The notes beneath the pieces are model-generated. The model saw nothing but the letters and a program-made list of their open reading frames with translations. It was not told where the DNA came from and searched no databases. A program made the position numbers and the translations under genes. This document shows, piece after piece, positions 57,308 to 64,000 of a stretch of DNA of 64,000 bases (position 1 is its first letter; each line of letters begins with the position of its first letter). Source of the DNA: Pseudomonas mendocina (GTDB lineage Bacteria > Pseudomonadota > Gammaproteobacteria > Pseudomonadales > Pseudomonadaceae). The stretch spans positions 3,410,001 through 3,474,000 of the forward strand of contig NZ_CP027657.1 in the NCBI RefSeq assembly GCF_003008615.1, written 5' to 3'.

Positions 57308-58492
57308 TCAGTCGAGCAGGGCGAGAGTATCGAGCGCGATCTGGCGCTCCTCGTTGGTTGGCACCACCAGAACGCGCGGATGGCCGTGCGCATGGATGGC
57401 ACCAGCGACGCCGCGTACGCAGCGGGCGTTGGCCTGGGGGTCGAGTTTCAGCCCGAGCAGGCCGAGGTGATCGAGGGTCTTGCCACGGATCAGCGCCGAG
57501 TTCTCGCCGATACCGCCGGTGAAGATCAGGCCATCCAGGCGTTGCAATGCGCAACTCATGGCCGCCAGTGACTTGGCCAGGCGATAGCAGAACACTTCGA
57601 TGGCCAACGTGGCACCGATGTGGCCCTGTTCGCGCGCCTGCTCCAACGCGCGCATGTCATTGGACAGACCGGACAGGCCCAGCAGGCCGCTTTCCTTGTT
57701 GAGCATGGAATCGACCCGCTCCAGGCTCCAGCCCAGGGCGCGGGCCAGGTGGCTGTGCAGATTGGGGTCGACATCGCCACTGCGTGTACCCATTACCAGG
57801 CCTTCCAGCGGCGTCAGGCCCATGCTGGTGTCGCGACTGTGGCCGTTCTCGATGGCACAGGTGGAGCAGCCATTGCCCAGGTGGGCGACCAGCCAACTGC
57901 TACCATCGGAAGGCAACTCGCTCATTTCGGCGGCTTTCTGGCTGACGTAGCGATGGCTGGTACCGTGGAAGCCGTAGCGGCGCACACCGTGTTCGCGGTA
58001 CAGCGCCTCCGGCACGGCATAACGATAGGCGTGCTCAGGCAGGCTCTGGTGAAAGGCGGTGTCGAATACGGCGACCTGTACCAGGCTGGGGAACAGTTTC
58101 ATCGCGGCTTCGATACCGAGCAGGTTGGCCGGATTGTGCAGCGGCGCCAGCGGTGCGACCTGACGGATGGCCAGTAGGCTGACGTCATCCAGGCGACAGG
58201 CGCCGGAAAAGTGCTCGCCGCCATGTACCACGCGGTGGCCGATGCCGTGCAACTGACCGTCCGCCACACGCTGGACGATGGGCAGCAGGTGCGAAAGTGC
58301 CAGTCGGTGATCGGCGCCGGCGATCACCAGGCTGTCCTTGTGCTCGCCCTGTTGCCAATGCAGTACCGCTTCAGGGCTACCGAGGCGTTCGGCCAGGCCG
58401 CTCAGGGGGAATTGCTCCTGGGCTTCGTTGACCAAGGCGAACTTGATCGACGAGCTGCCGCAGTTGATCACCAGAATGTTGCGTGCAGACAT
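57308..58492 (-). CDS. ackA: Acetate kinase
   Basis: Makes acetate and ATP from acetyl phosphate and ADP. The 394-residue protein starts [20 protein letters not shown] (ATP/acetate-kinase signature 1) and has signature 2 [17 protein letters not shown] and [11 protein letters not shown]. The start follows immediately after the DUF3565 stop (TAA-ATG), and AAGGAAG lies within that gene, so translation is coupled. Forms the DUF3565-ackA-pta unit. Confidence 0.96.
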   Translation of the reverse strand: MSARNILVINCGSSSIKFALVNEAQEQFPLSGLAERLGSPEAVLHWQQGEHKDSLVIAGADHRLALSHLLPIVQRVADGQLHGIGHRVVHGGEHFSGACRLDDVSLLAIRQVAPLAPLHNPANLLGIEAAMKLFPSLVQVAVFDTAFHQSLPEHAYRYAVPEALYREHGVRRYGFHGTSHRYVSQKAAEMSELPSDGSSWLVAHLGNGCSTCAIENGHSRDTSMGLTPLEGLVMGTRSGDVDPNLHSHLARALGWSLERVDSMLNKESGLLGLSGLSNDMRALEQAREQGHIGATLAIEVFCYRLAKSLAAMSCALQRLDGLIFTGGIGENSALIRGKTLDHLGLLGLKLDPQANARCVRGVAGAIHAHGHPRVLVVPTNEERQIALDTLALLD

Positions 58493-58789
58493 TTAAGCTT
58501 CCTTGAATTCGTCATTCGACTTCTCCCGGGCGCACCAGCCACAGGGAAAGGGACAGCCCAGGCGTGCCTGGCGCTGAGCCGGATCGAGTATCCAGTCGCG
58601 ATTTTGCCAGGGTGGGCGATGACGTACATGTTGAGTATGACCACAAGATAAGACTGCCACCCAATCGCCATGCTCGTCCTGACGAAAATCAAGCAGGTGC
58701 GCCGGGGCCGTCGCTGGCCGTTTGTCTGGGGTCGGGTCGCATTCACGGGCAGCCTTGGTTAAACTCGACCGTTCATCATTCTTCTGCAA
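58493..58789 (-). CDS. DUF3565 protein (small Cys/His-rich)
   Basis: The conserved part reads LLDFRQDEHGDWVAVLSCGH, HVRHRPPWQNRDWILDP and CPFPCGWC; its Cys/His pattern probably binds zinc. The N-terminal 30 residues are not conserved and no good ATG exists: the longest frame opens with TTG at 58789, only 12 bases from the slyD start, so the true start may be further downstream. The stop abuts ackA. Role unknown. Confidence 0.65.
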   Translation of the reverse strand: MQKNDERSSLTKAARECDPTPDKRPATAPAHLLDFRQDEHGDWVAVLSCGHTQHVRHRPPWQNRDWILDPAQRQARLGCPFPCGWCAREKSNDEFKEA

Positions 58790-58801
58790 AAGGTCTCACC
58801 C

Positions 58802-59287
58802 ATGCTGATCGCCGCCAACAAGGCAGTCTCCATCGACTATACCCTGACCAACGATGCCGGTGAGGTGATCGACAGTTCGGCTGGCGGCGCTCCGCTGGTC
58901 TATCTGCATGGTGCAGGCAACATCATCGCCGGGCTTGAGAAGGCCCTGGTTGGCAAGCAGGTTGGCGATGAGCTGGACGTTTCAGTAGAGCCGGAAGAAG
59001 CCTACGGCGAATACAGCGCCGAGCTGGTCGCCACTCTGAGCCGCGCCATGTTCGAAGGCGTCGACACCCTGGAAGTGGGCATGCAGTTCCACGCTTCCGG
59101 CCCTGACGGCAGCATGCAGATCGTCACCATTCGCGATATCGACGGCGACGACGTGACTGTCGACGGCAACCACCCGCTGGCCGGTCAGCGCCTGAACTTC
59201 AAGGTGAAGGTCGTCAACGTGCGTGACGCCAGCCAGGAAGAAGTGGCTCACGGCCACATCCACGGTGAAGGTGGTCATCACCACTGA
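58802..59287 (+). CDS. slyD: FKBP-type peptidyl-prolyl isomerase SlyD
   Basis: Chaperone and prolyl isomerase of 161 residues. The FKBP domain is split by an IF flap domain: SIDYTLTNDAGEVIDSS, PLVYLHGAGNIIAGLEKALVG, VEPEEAYGEYSAELVATL. The short C-terminal His-rich tail HGHIHGEGGHHH binds nickel, though it lacks the long Cys-rich tail of E. coli SlyD. AAGGT precedes the ATG. It diverges from DUF3565-ackA-pta. Confidence 0.95.
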   Translation: MLIAANKAVSIDYTLTNDAGEVIDSSAGGAPLVYLHGAGNIIAGLEKALVGKQVGDELDVSVEPEEAYGEYSAELVATLSRAMFEGVDTLEVGMQFHASGPDGSMQIVTIRDIDGDDVTVDGNHPLAGQRLNFKVKVVNVRDASQEEVAHGHIHGEGGHHH

Positions 59288-59372
59288 GTGGCGCCAGAGC
59301 CTGCTCGCAGGCTCCCAGGCGACTTGCGGTCGTTCCTTCTCGCTGAACCACTGCTAAGCTCAAGTTTGCGAT

Positions 59373-59396
59373 AAAGGCGCCCTAGGGCGCCTTTTT
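59373..59396 (+). terminator. Terminator after slyD
   Basis: AAAGGCGCCC / GGGCGCCTTTTT hairpin with a two-base TA centre. Confidence 0.88.
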
Positions 59397-59484
59397 CATG
59401 CATGCTGGCTGTTTGCTGAAGCAGCATTATCCGAAGTCAGCGGCCTTGTGCCCTGCTGCACTGAATTCGCTGAGGAAGTTCGTC

Positions 59485-59970
59485 ATGAGTGCCTTTCACG
59501 ATCTCAATCTGCGTGCGCTGGACGGCCAGGAACTGCCGTTGGCGCCCTACAAGGGCCAGGTGGTTCTGGTGGTCAACGTCGCCTCTAAGTGCGGCCTGAC
59601 ACCACAGTACGCCGGGCTGGAGAAACTCTATCAGCAGTACAAGGGCAGCGGTTTCACCGTGCTTGGCCTGCCCTGCAACCAGTTCGCCGGGCAGGAGCCA
59701 GGCAGCGAGGATGAGATTCGTGAGTTCTGCAGCCTCAACTACGGCGTGACCTTCCCGCTGGGCAGCAAGATGGAGGTCAACGGCCCAGGCCGCCATCCGC
59801 TGTATCGCCTGCTGGCGGGCGAAGGCGCGGAGTTCCCTGGCGACATCACCTGGAACTTCGAGAAGTTCCTCGTTGGTCAGGACGGTCGGGTACTCGCGCG
59901 CTTCTCGCCGCGCACTGCGCCGGACGATCCAGCGCTGATCCAGGCCATCGAGAAAGCGCTAGGCCTTTAA
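59485..59970 (+). CDS. Glutathione peroxidase family protein
   Basis: Thiol peroxidase of 161 residues. Cys36 in NVASKCGLTPQY replaces selenocysteine; Gln in LPCNQFAGQEPG and Trp in ITWNFEKFLV complete the catalytic triad. The ATG at 59485 follows GAGGAAG. Bacterial members mostly use thioredoxin as reductant. It is next to slyD, as in P. aeruginosa. Confidence 0.94.
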   Translation: MSAFHDLNLRALDGQELPLAPYKGQVVLVVNVASKCGLTPQYAGLEKLYQQYKGSGFTVLGLPCNQFAGQEPGSEDEIREFCSLNYGVTFPLGSKMEVNGPGRHPLYRLLAGEGAEFPGDITWNFEKFLVGQDGRVLARFSPRTAPDDPALIQAIEKALGL

Positions 59971-60078
59971 TCCCGCAAGGCGCGGCAGATCGGCCAATCA
60001 CGCGGCCGTTTTCTCCCGCGCCCTTGTTCATCCGCTCTTCTGGCTGTTTACATCGGCAGGCAGCCGAGGAGAGTGCTC

Positions 60079-60816
60079 ATGACCAGTTTCCCAACGGACG
60101 AAACGCCGAACACGGCATCGCCACCTGCCTTGCGTGCGCTGATCGAGAGTCGCCGTGCAGTACGGCGCTTCACCAGCGAGCCGGTACCGGACGAGGTGAT
60201 TCGCGATTGCCTGGAGCTGGCCGTGCTGGCGCCGAACTCCTGCAACCTGCAACCCTGGAGCTTTCAGGTCGTTCGCGATCCAGCGTTGCTGGCGCGACTG
60301 CATCCGGTGTGCATGAGCCAGAACGCGGCGCGGGCACCGGTGATCATCGCCGTGCTGGCGCGTCCGGATACCTGGCGTCAGGCCTGCCAGAACATCATCG
60401 AATACTGGCCGGAGGCCGAGGTTCCGGCGCGAATCCGCCGTTTCTACAGCAAGACGGCACCATTCCAGTACAACCAGGGCCCATTGGGTCTTTTCGGGCT
60501 GTTCAAGCGTCAGCTGGTGCGCCTGGTGGGGCTGCGCAAGGCGTTGATGCGCACGCCCAATAGCCGAGCAGACATGCGCCTGTGGGCGGTGAAATCCACG
60601 GCGCTGGCGGCGCAGAACCTGATGCTCGCCTTTCAGAGTCATGGTTATGCCACCTGTCCGATGGAAGGTTTCGACGAGGTGCGTCTGCGCCGTGTGCTGG
60701 ACATCCCACGTCAGGCCATGCCGATCATGCTGCTGGCCGTTGGGAGACAGGGCGAGAAGGGGGTCTACAACCCGCGCTTGCGTTTCCCGCTGGAACAGCA
60801 GGTCACTTGGTTGTAG
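60079..60816 (+). CDS. Nitroreductase family protein
   Basis: FMN-dependent oxidoreductase of 245 residues with SRRAVRRFTSEPVPDEVI, the FMN-phosphate motif LAPNSCNLQPWSFQVV, and WAVKSTALAAQNLMLAFQSH with YATCPMEGFDE, typical of the C-terminal dimer arm. A long insertion (about 105-150) is present. The GTG at 60073 is an alternative start; ATG 60079 is preferred with GAGGAGAG upstream. Substrate unknown. Confidence 0.9.
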   Translation: MTSFPTDETPNTASPPALRALIESRRAVRRFTSEPVPDEVIRDCLELAVLAPNSCNLQPWSFQVVRDPALLARLHPVCMSQNAARAPVIIAVLARPDTWRQACQNIIEYWPEAEVPARIRRFYSKTAPFQYNQGPLGLFGLFKRQLVRLVGLRKALMRTPNSRADMRLWAVKSTALAAQNLMLAFQSHGYATCPMEGFDEVRLRRVLDIPRQAMPIMLLAVGRQGEKGVYNPRLRFPLEQQVTWL

Positions 60817-60822
60817 CGGTGC

Positions 60823-60836
60823 TTGACCTGGATCAA
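60823..60836. promoter_or_regulatory. Candidate Anr/Dnr (FNR-type) box
   Basis: TTGACCTGGATCAA is close to the consensus TTGAT-N4-ATCAA, differing only at one position (C for T). It sits 7 bases after the nitroreductase stop and 11 bases before the sigma-32-like -35 of clpB. Confidence 0.5.
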
Positions 60837-60846
60837 GTCGTCACAT

Positions 60847-60875
60847 CTTGAATACGGCGTAATCGTCCTTATCTA
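60847..60875 (+). promoter_or_regulatory. Sigma-32-like promoter of clpB
   Basis: CTTGAA (60847-60852), a spacer of 14, then CCTTATCTA (60867-60875), compared with heat-shock consensus CTTGAAA-N13-15-CCCCATNTA. It lies about 70 bases before the clpB start. Confidence 0.6.
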
Positions 60876-60944
60876 GTCTTCATCTCGGCGGGTCTCAGTT
60901 TTCGGGGATGTTGTCCCGGCCCGCTCTATTGGAGGAAGGACACA

Positions 60945-63509
60945 ATGCGTATCGATCGTTTGACCAGCAAGCTGCAACTTGCACTCTCCGATGCCCAATC
61001 CCTGGCTGTGGGCATGGATCACGCCGCCATCGAGCCGCTGCACCTGATGCAGGCGCTGCTCGAACAGCAGGGTGGCTCGATTAAGCCGCTGCTGATGCAG
61101 GTCGGTTTCGACATCAACAGCCTGCGTCAGGGGCTGACCCGTGAGCTGGATCAGCTCGGCAAACTGCAGAACCCCACCGGCGACATCAACCTGTCGCAGG
61201 ATCTGGCACGCCTGCTCAACCAGGCCGACCGTCTGGCGCAGCAGAAGGGCGACCAGTTCATTTCCAGCGAACTGGTGTTGCTCGCCGCCATGGACGAGAA
61301 CACCAAGCTGGGCAAGCTGCTGCTCGGCCAGGGCGTGTCGAAGAAGGCCCTGGAAAATGCCATCGCCAACCTGCGTGGAGGCCAGGCCGTCAACGATCCC
61401 AACGTCGAGGAATCGCGTCAGGCGCTGGACAAGTACACCGTCGACCTGACCAAGCGCGCCGAGGAGGGCAAGCTCGACCCGGTGATCGGTCGTGACGACG
61501 AGATCCGCCGCACCATCCAGGTGCTGCAGCGCCGTACCAAGAACAACCCGGTGCTGATCGGCGAGCCCGGCGTCGGCAAGACTGCCATCGCTGAAGGCCT
61601 GGCCCAGCGCATCATCAACGGTGAAGTGCCGGATGGTCTGAAGGACAAACGCCTGCTGTCGCTGGACATGGGGTCGCTGATCGCCGGCGCCAAGTTCCGC
61701 GGCGAGTTCGAGGAGCGCCTGAAGGCGGTACTCAACGAACTGGGCAAGCAGGAAGGGCGCATCATCCTGTTCATCGACGAGCTGCATACCATGGTCGGTG
61801 CCGGCAAGGCCGAGGGCGCCATGGATGCCGGCAACATGCTCAAGCCGGCCCTGGCTCGTGGTGAGCTGCACTGCGTCGGCGCCACCACCCTGGACGAGTA
61901 CCGCCAGTTCATCGAGAAGGACGCTGCACTGGAGCGTCGTTTCCAGAAGGTGCTGGTGGACGAGCCGAGCGAAGAGGACACCATCGCCATTCTGCGTGGC
62001 CTGAAAGAGCGCTACGAAGTGCACCATGGGGTGACCATCACCGACGGCGCGATCATCGCCGCGGCCAAGCTCAGCCATCGCTACATCACCGACCGCCAGT
62101 TGCCGGACAAGGCCATCGACCTGATCGACGAGGCTGCCAGCCGTATCCGCATGGAGATCGACTCCAAGCCGGAAGAACTTGATCGCCTGGATCGTCGCCT
62201 GATCCAGCTGAAGATCGAGCGCGAGGCACTGAAGAAGGAAGACGACGAGGCGACCAAGAAGCGTCTGGTCAAGCTGGAGGAAGACATCGCCAAGCTGGAG
62301 AAGGAATACGCCGACCTGGATGAAATCTGGAAGTCGGAAAAGGCCGAAGTGCAAGGTTCGGCGCAGATCCAGCAGAAGATCGAGCAGGCCAAGACCGAGC
62401 TCGAGGCTGCGCGGCGCAAGGGCGATCTCAACCGTATGGCCGAACTGCAGTACGGCGTGATTCCAGATCTGGAGCGCAGCCTGCAGATGGTCGACCAGCA
62501 CGGCAAGAGCGAGAACCAGTTGCTGCGCAACAAGGTCACCGACGAGGAAATCGCCGAGGTCGTGTCCAAGTGGACTGGCATTCCGGTGAGCAAGATGCTC
62601 GAAGGTGAGCGCGAGAAACTGCTGAAAATGGAAGGCCTGTTGCACCAGCGTGTGATCGGTCAGGACGAAGCGGTGGTCGCCGTATCCAACGCCGTGCGCC
62701 GTTCGCGTGCCGGGCTGGCCGACCCGAACCGGCCGAGCGGCTCGTTCCTCTTCCTCGGCCCGACCGGGGTGGGCAAGACCGAGCTGTGCAAGGCGCTGGC
62801 CGAGTTCCTCTTCGACACCGAGGAGGCGCTGGTGCGTATCGACATGTCCGAGTTCATGGAGAAACACAGCGTCGCTCGCCTGATCGGTGCGCCGCCCGGC
62901 TATGTCGGTTACGAGGAAGGCGGCTACCTGACCGAGGCCGTGCGTCGCAAGCCGTATTCGGTGGTGCTGATGGACGAGGTGGAGAAAGCCCACCCGGACG
63001 TGTTCAACGTGTTGTTGCAGGTGCTGGAGGATGGTCGCCTGACCGACAGCCATGGCCGCACCGTGGACTTCAAAAACACCGTGATCGTGATGACGTCCAA
63101 CCTCGGTTCGGCGCATATTCAGGATCTGGTCGGCGACAGGGAAGCGCAGCGCGCGGCGGTGATGGATGCGGTGAGCAGCCATTTCCGTCCCGAGTTCATC
63201 AACCGTATCGACGAGGTGGTGGTGTTCGAGCCGCTGGGTCGTGAGCAGATCGCCGGCATTGCCGAGATCCAGCTCAAACGCCTGCGTGGCCGCCTGGCCG
63301 AGCGCGAGCTGAGCCTGGAGTTGACACCGGAGGCGCTCGACAAGCTGATCGCCGTCGGTTACGACCCGGTCTACGGCGCTCGCCCGCTCAAGCGTGCGAT
63401 CCAGCGCTGGATCGAGAACCCGCTGGCGCAGCGCATTCTGGCTGGCGACTTCGCACCCGGTGCGCAGGTCAAGGCCAGGGTGGAAGGCGAGGAGATCGTC
63501 TTCGCCTGA
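60945..63509 (+). CDS. clpB: ATP-dependent disaggregase ClpB
   Basis: Hexameric Hsp100 chaperone of 854 residues that works with DnaK to rescue aggregated proteins. The N-domain (about 1-145) begins [23 protein letters not shown]1 has Walker [10 protein letters not shown] (about 206-214) and [13 protein letters not shown]. The coiled-coil middle domain is about 410-525. NBD2 has Walker [10 protein letters not shown] (about 605) and [20 protein letters not shown]. Substrate loops YxG-type GYVGYEEGG are present. GGAGGAAGG precedes the ATG. Confidence 0.97.
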   Translation: MRIDRLTSKLQLALSDAQSLAVGMDHAAIEPLHLMQALLEQQGGSIKPLLMQVGFDINSLRQGLTRELDQLGKLQNPTGDINLSQDLARLLNQADRLAQQKGDQFISSELVLLAAMDENTKLGKLLLGQGVSKKALENAIANLRGGQAVNDPNVEESRQALDKYTVDLTKRAEEGKLDPVIGRDDEIRRTIQVLQRRTKNNPVLIGEPGVGKTAIAEGLAQRIINGEVPDGLKDKRLLSLDMGSLIAGAKFRGEFEERLKAVLNELGKQEGRIILFIDELHTMVGAGKAEGAMDAGNMLKPALARGELHCVGATTLDEYRQFIEKDAALERRFQKVLVDEPSEEDTIAILRGLKERYEVHHGVTITDGAIIAAAKLSHRYITDRQLPDKAIDLIDEAASRIRMEIDSKPEELDRLDRRLIQLKIEREALKKEDDEATKKRLVKLEEDIAKLEKEYADLDEIWKSEKAEVQGSAQIQQKIEQAKTELEAARRKGDLNRMAELQYGVIPDLERSLQMVDQHGKSENQLLRNKVTDEEIAEVVSKWTGIPVSKMLEGEREKLLKMEGLLHQRVIGQDEAVVAVSNAVRRSRAGLADPNRPSGSFLFLGPTGVGKTELCKALAEFLFDTEEALVRIDMSEFMEKHSVARLIGAPPGYVGYEEGGYLTEAVRRKPYSVVLMDEVEKAHPDVFNVLLQVLEDGRLTDSHGRTVDFKNTVIVMTSNLGSAHIQDLVGDREAQRAAVMDAVSSHFRPEFINRIDEVVVFEPLGREQIAGIAEIQLKRLRGRLAERELSLELTPEALDKLIAVGYDPVYGARPLKRAIQRWIENPLAQRILAGDFAPGAQVKARVEGEEIVFA

Positions 63510-63525
63510 TCGGTTGCGCGTAAAC

Positions 63526-63560
63526 ACAAAGGCCCGCCAAATTGGCGGGCCTTGTTTTTT
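63526..63560 (+). terminator. Terminator after clpB
   Basis: AAGGCCCGCCAA (63529-63540) pairs with TTGGCGGGCCTT (63542-63553), followed by GTTTTTT. Confidence 0.92.
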
Positions 63561-63569
63561 GTCGTCCGA

Positions 63570-63609
63570 ATGCAATCCGGGAAATCGGCATCAGGTGCCG
63601 GGATTGCAT
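63570..63609. repeat. Short inverted repeat (ATGCAATCC/GGATTGCAT)
   Basis: ATGCAATCC (63570-63578) and GGATTGCAT (63601-63609) flank CGGGAAATCGGCATCAGGTG; a repeat of a type often found in Pseudomonas genomes (recalled, not checked). Confidence 0.5.
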
Positions 63610-63626
63610 CTGGGCTACGGAGCTGT

Positions 63627-63675
63627 TGTGGGAGGGGCTTCAGCCGCGACCGTCACCGCTGAAGCGCCTCCCACA
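63627..63675. repeat. REP-type palindrome
   Basis: TGTGGGAGGGGCTTCAGC and its inverted partner GCTGAAGCGCCTCCCACA are the classical Pseudomonas REP form. The rest of the gap 63676-63836 shows no gene or clear motif. Confidence 0.75.
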
Positions 63676-63836
63676 GGTTTAGGGCCTACTCGCGATCTAT
63701 CTCCTGCATCCATGCAGTCGTCGGCTTTGGCTTCCTGCGTCGCTGGAGTTCCAAACGGTCGTTGTGCTGCCAGGCCGGCGGGCTACTCGCTGCGCTCATG
63801 AGGCCGCCCTCCGTTCTGGTGCGTCACGCTACTGGT

Positions 63837-64000
63837 TCAATGCTCCTGTCCGCAGCATTCGCCCCAATGCTTCTTCTTCGAGGTATGGCCGATGCCGGGA
63901 TTGAAGGTATTGGTCGGGTCGAGCTCGCGATAGAAGCCGGCCAGCGCCGGCTTGGCTACATACAGATGGCCGACGTTGTGCTCGGCCGGGTACTCGGCGC
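63837..64000 (-). CDS. dld: D-lactate dehydrogenase (quinone), C-terminal end, partial
   Basis: The minus strand reads AEYPAEHNVGHLYVAKPALA and ends TFNPGIGHTSKKKHWGECCGQEH-stop-like (stop at 63837). YPAEHNVGHLY and LDPTNTFNPGIGHTSKKK are hallmarks of the C-terminus of the membrane flavoprotein Dld, which oxidises D-lactate and feeds quinone. The gene continues past the window. The Cys-Cys near the end is unlike the E. coli tail. Confidence 0.85.
   Translation of the reverse strand, partial: AEYPAEHNVGHLYVAKPALAGFYRELDPTNTFNPGIGHTSKKKHWGECCGQEH

Noticed and set aside
58468..58746. Second minus-strand frame over the DUF3565 gene
   Set aside because: Lacks the Cys/His pattern that the chosen frame shares with the family, and it runs into ackA.
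60873..63575. 900-codon open frame on the minus strand across clpB
   Set aside because: It is the antisense shadow of clpB in high-GC DNA; it has no Shine-Dalgarno and its product is low-complexity with no recognisable domain.

Overview
The window is a stretch of chromosome from a high-GC gammaproteobacterium, almost certainly a Pseudomonas. Gene content and order (secA-argJ-GST-Nudix/ThiE-cob(I)alamin adenosyltransferase-kinase-panE-response regulator-yajQ-mscS-ampG; upp-uraA-hpt; ackA-pta-slyD-glutathione peroxidase) match blocks I know from P. aeruginosa. The blocks are joined differently and the repeat families differ, so a P. mendocina/alcaligenes/oleovorans-type species is my inference. 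No prophage, integrative element, CRISPR array, rRNA or tRNA was found. The window opens inside secA and closes inside a D-lactate dehydrogenase gene (dld).

Layout. 1-10.6 kb: end of secA, argJ, a GST/Nudix pair, then a leftward run of response regulator, panE, sensor kinase and adenosyltransferase, with yajQ and an MscS channel diverging. 10.6-18 kb: AmpG with an internal duplication, an alkyltransferase-like DNA-repair protein, two tandem DUF481 proteins and the pyrimidine/purine salvage genes uraA, upp and hpt. 18-31 kb: a SulP transporter with a MITE-like element directly upstream of its start codon, small conserved proteins, a divergent HMCES/YedK protein, a chemoreceptor, an M48 lipoprotein protease, a GDT1-type manganese exporter behind a yybP-ykoY riboswitch, rsmC, hprA and a LysE exporter. 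31-45.6 kb: a lipid-flavoured accessory region with thiolase, acyl-CoA ligase, a DUF1302/DUF1329 outer-membrane pair, a MalT/LAL-type LuxR regulator, an uncharacterised secreted protein, TetR, alpha/beta hydrolase, PF10118 protein and AraC regulator. 45.6-54 kb: MBL hydrolase, two tandem OmpA-type lipoproteins, and a large CHASE hybrid kinase followed by a REC-PAS-GGDEF-EAL regulator. 54-64 kb: acyltransferase, DUF3565-ackA-pta, slyD, glutathione peroxidase, nitroreductase, clpB and dld.

Connecting themes. Cyclic-di-GMP and two-component signalling recur (degenerate GGDEF receiver protein, YajQ, hybrid kinase plus GGDEF-EAL protein). Cell-envelope functions recur as well (AmpG, M48 lipoprotein, OmpA lipoproteins, three acyltransferase/lipid genes, DUF1302/1329). 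The most notable non-coding signals are an inverted-repeat family with core TAGGGTGCGC..TGCGCACC. It sits between four convergent gene pairs and forms the stop codon of four genes. Next come the 324-bp MITE-like element, the manganese riboswitch with two mutually exclusive helices in its expression platform, a 113-bp hairpin between the OmpA lipoprotein genes, a PsrA-like palindrome before the DUF1302 gene, and an Anr-like box plus a sigma-32-like promoter before clpB.
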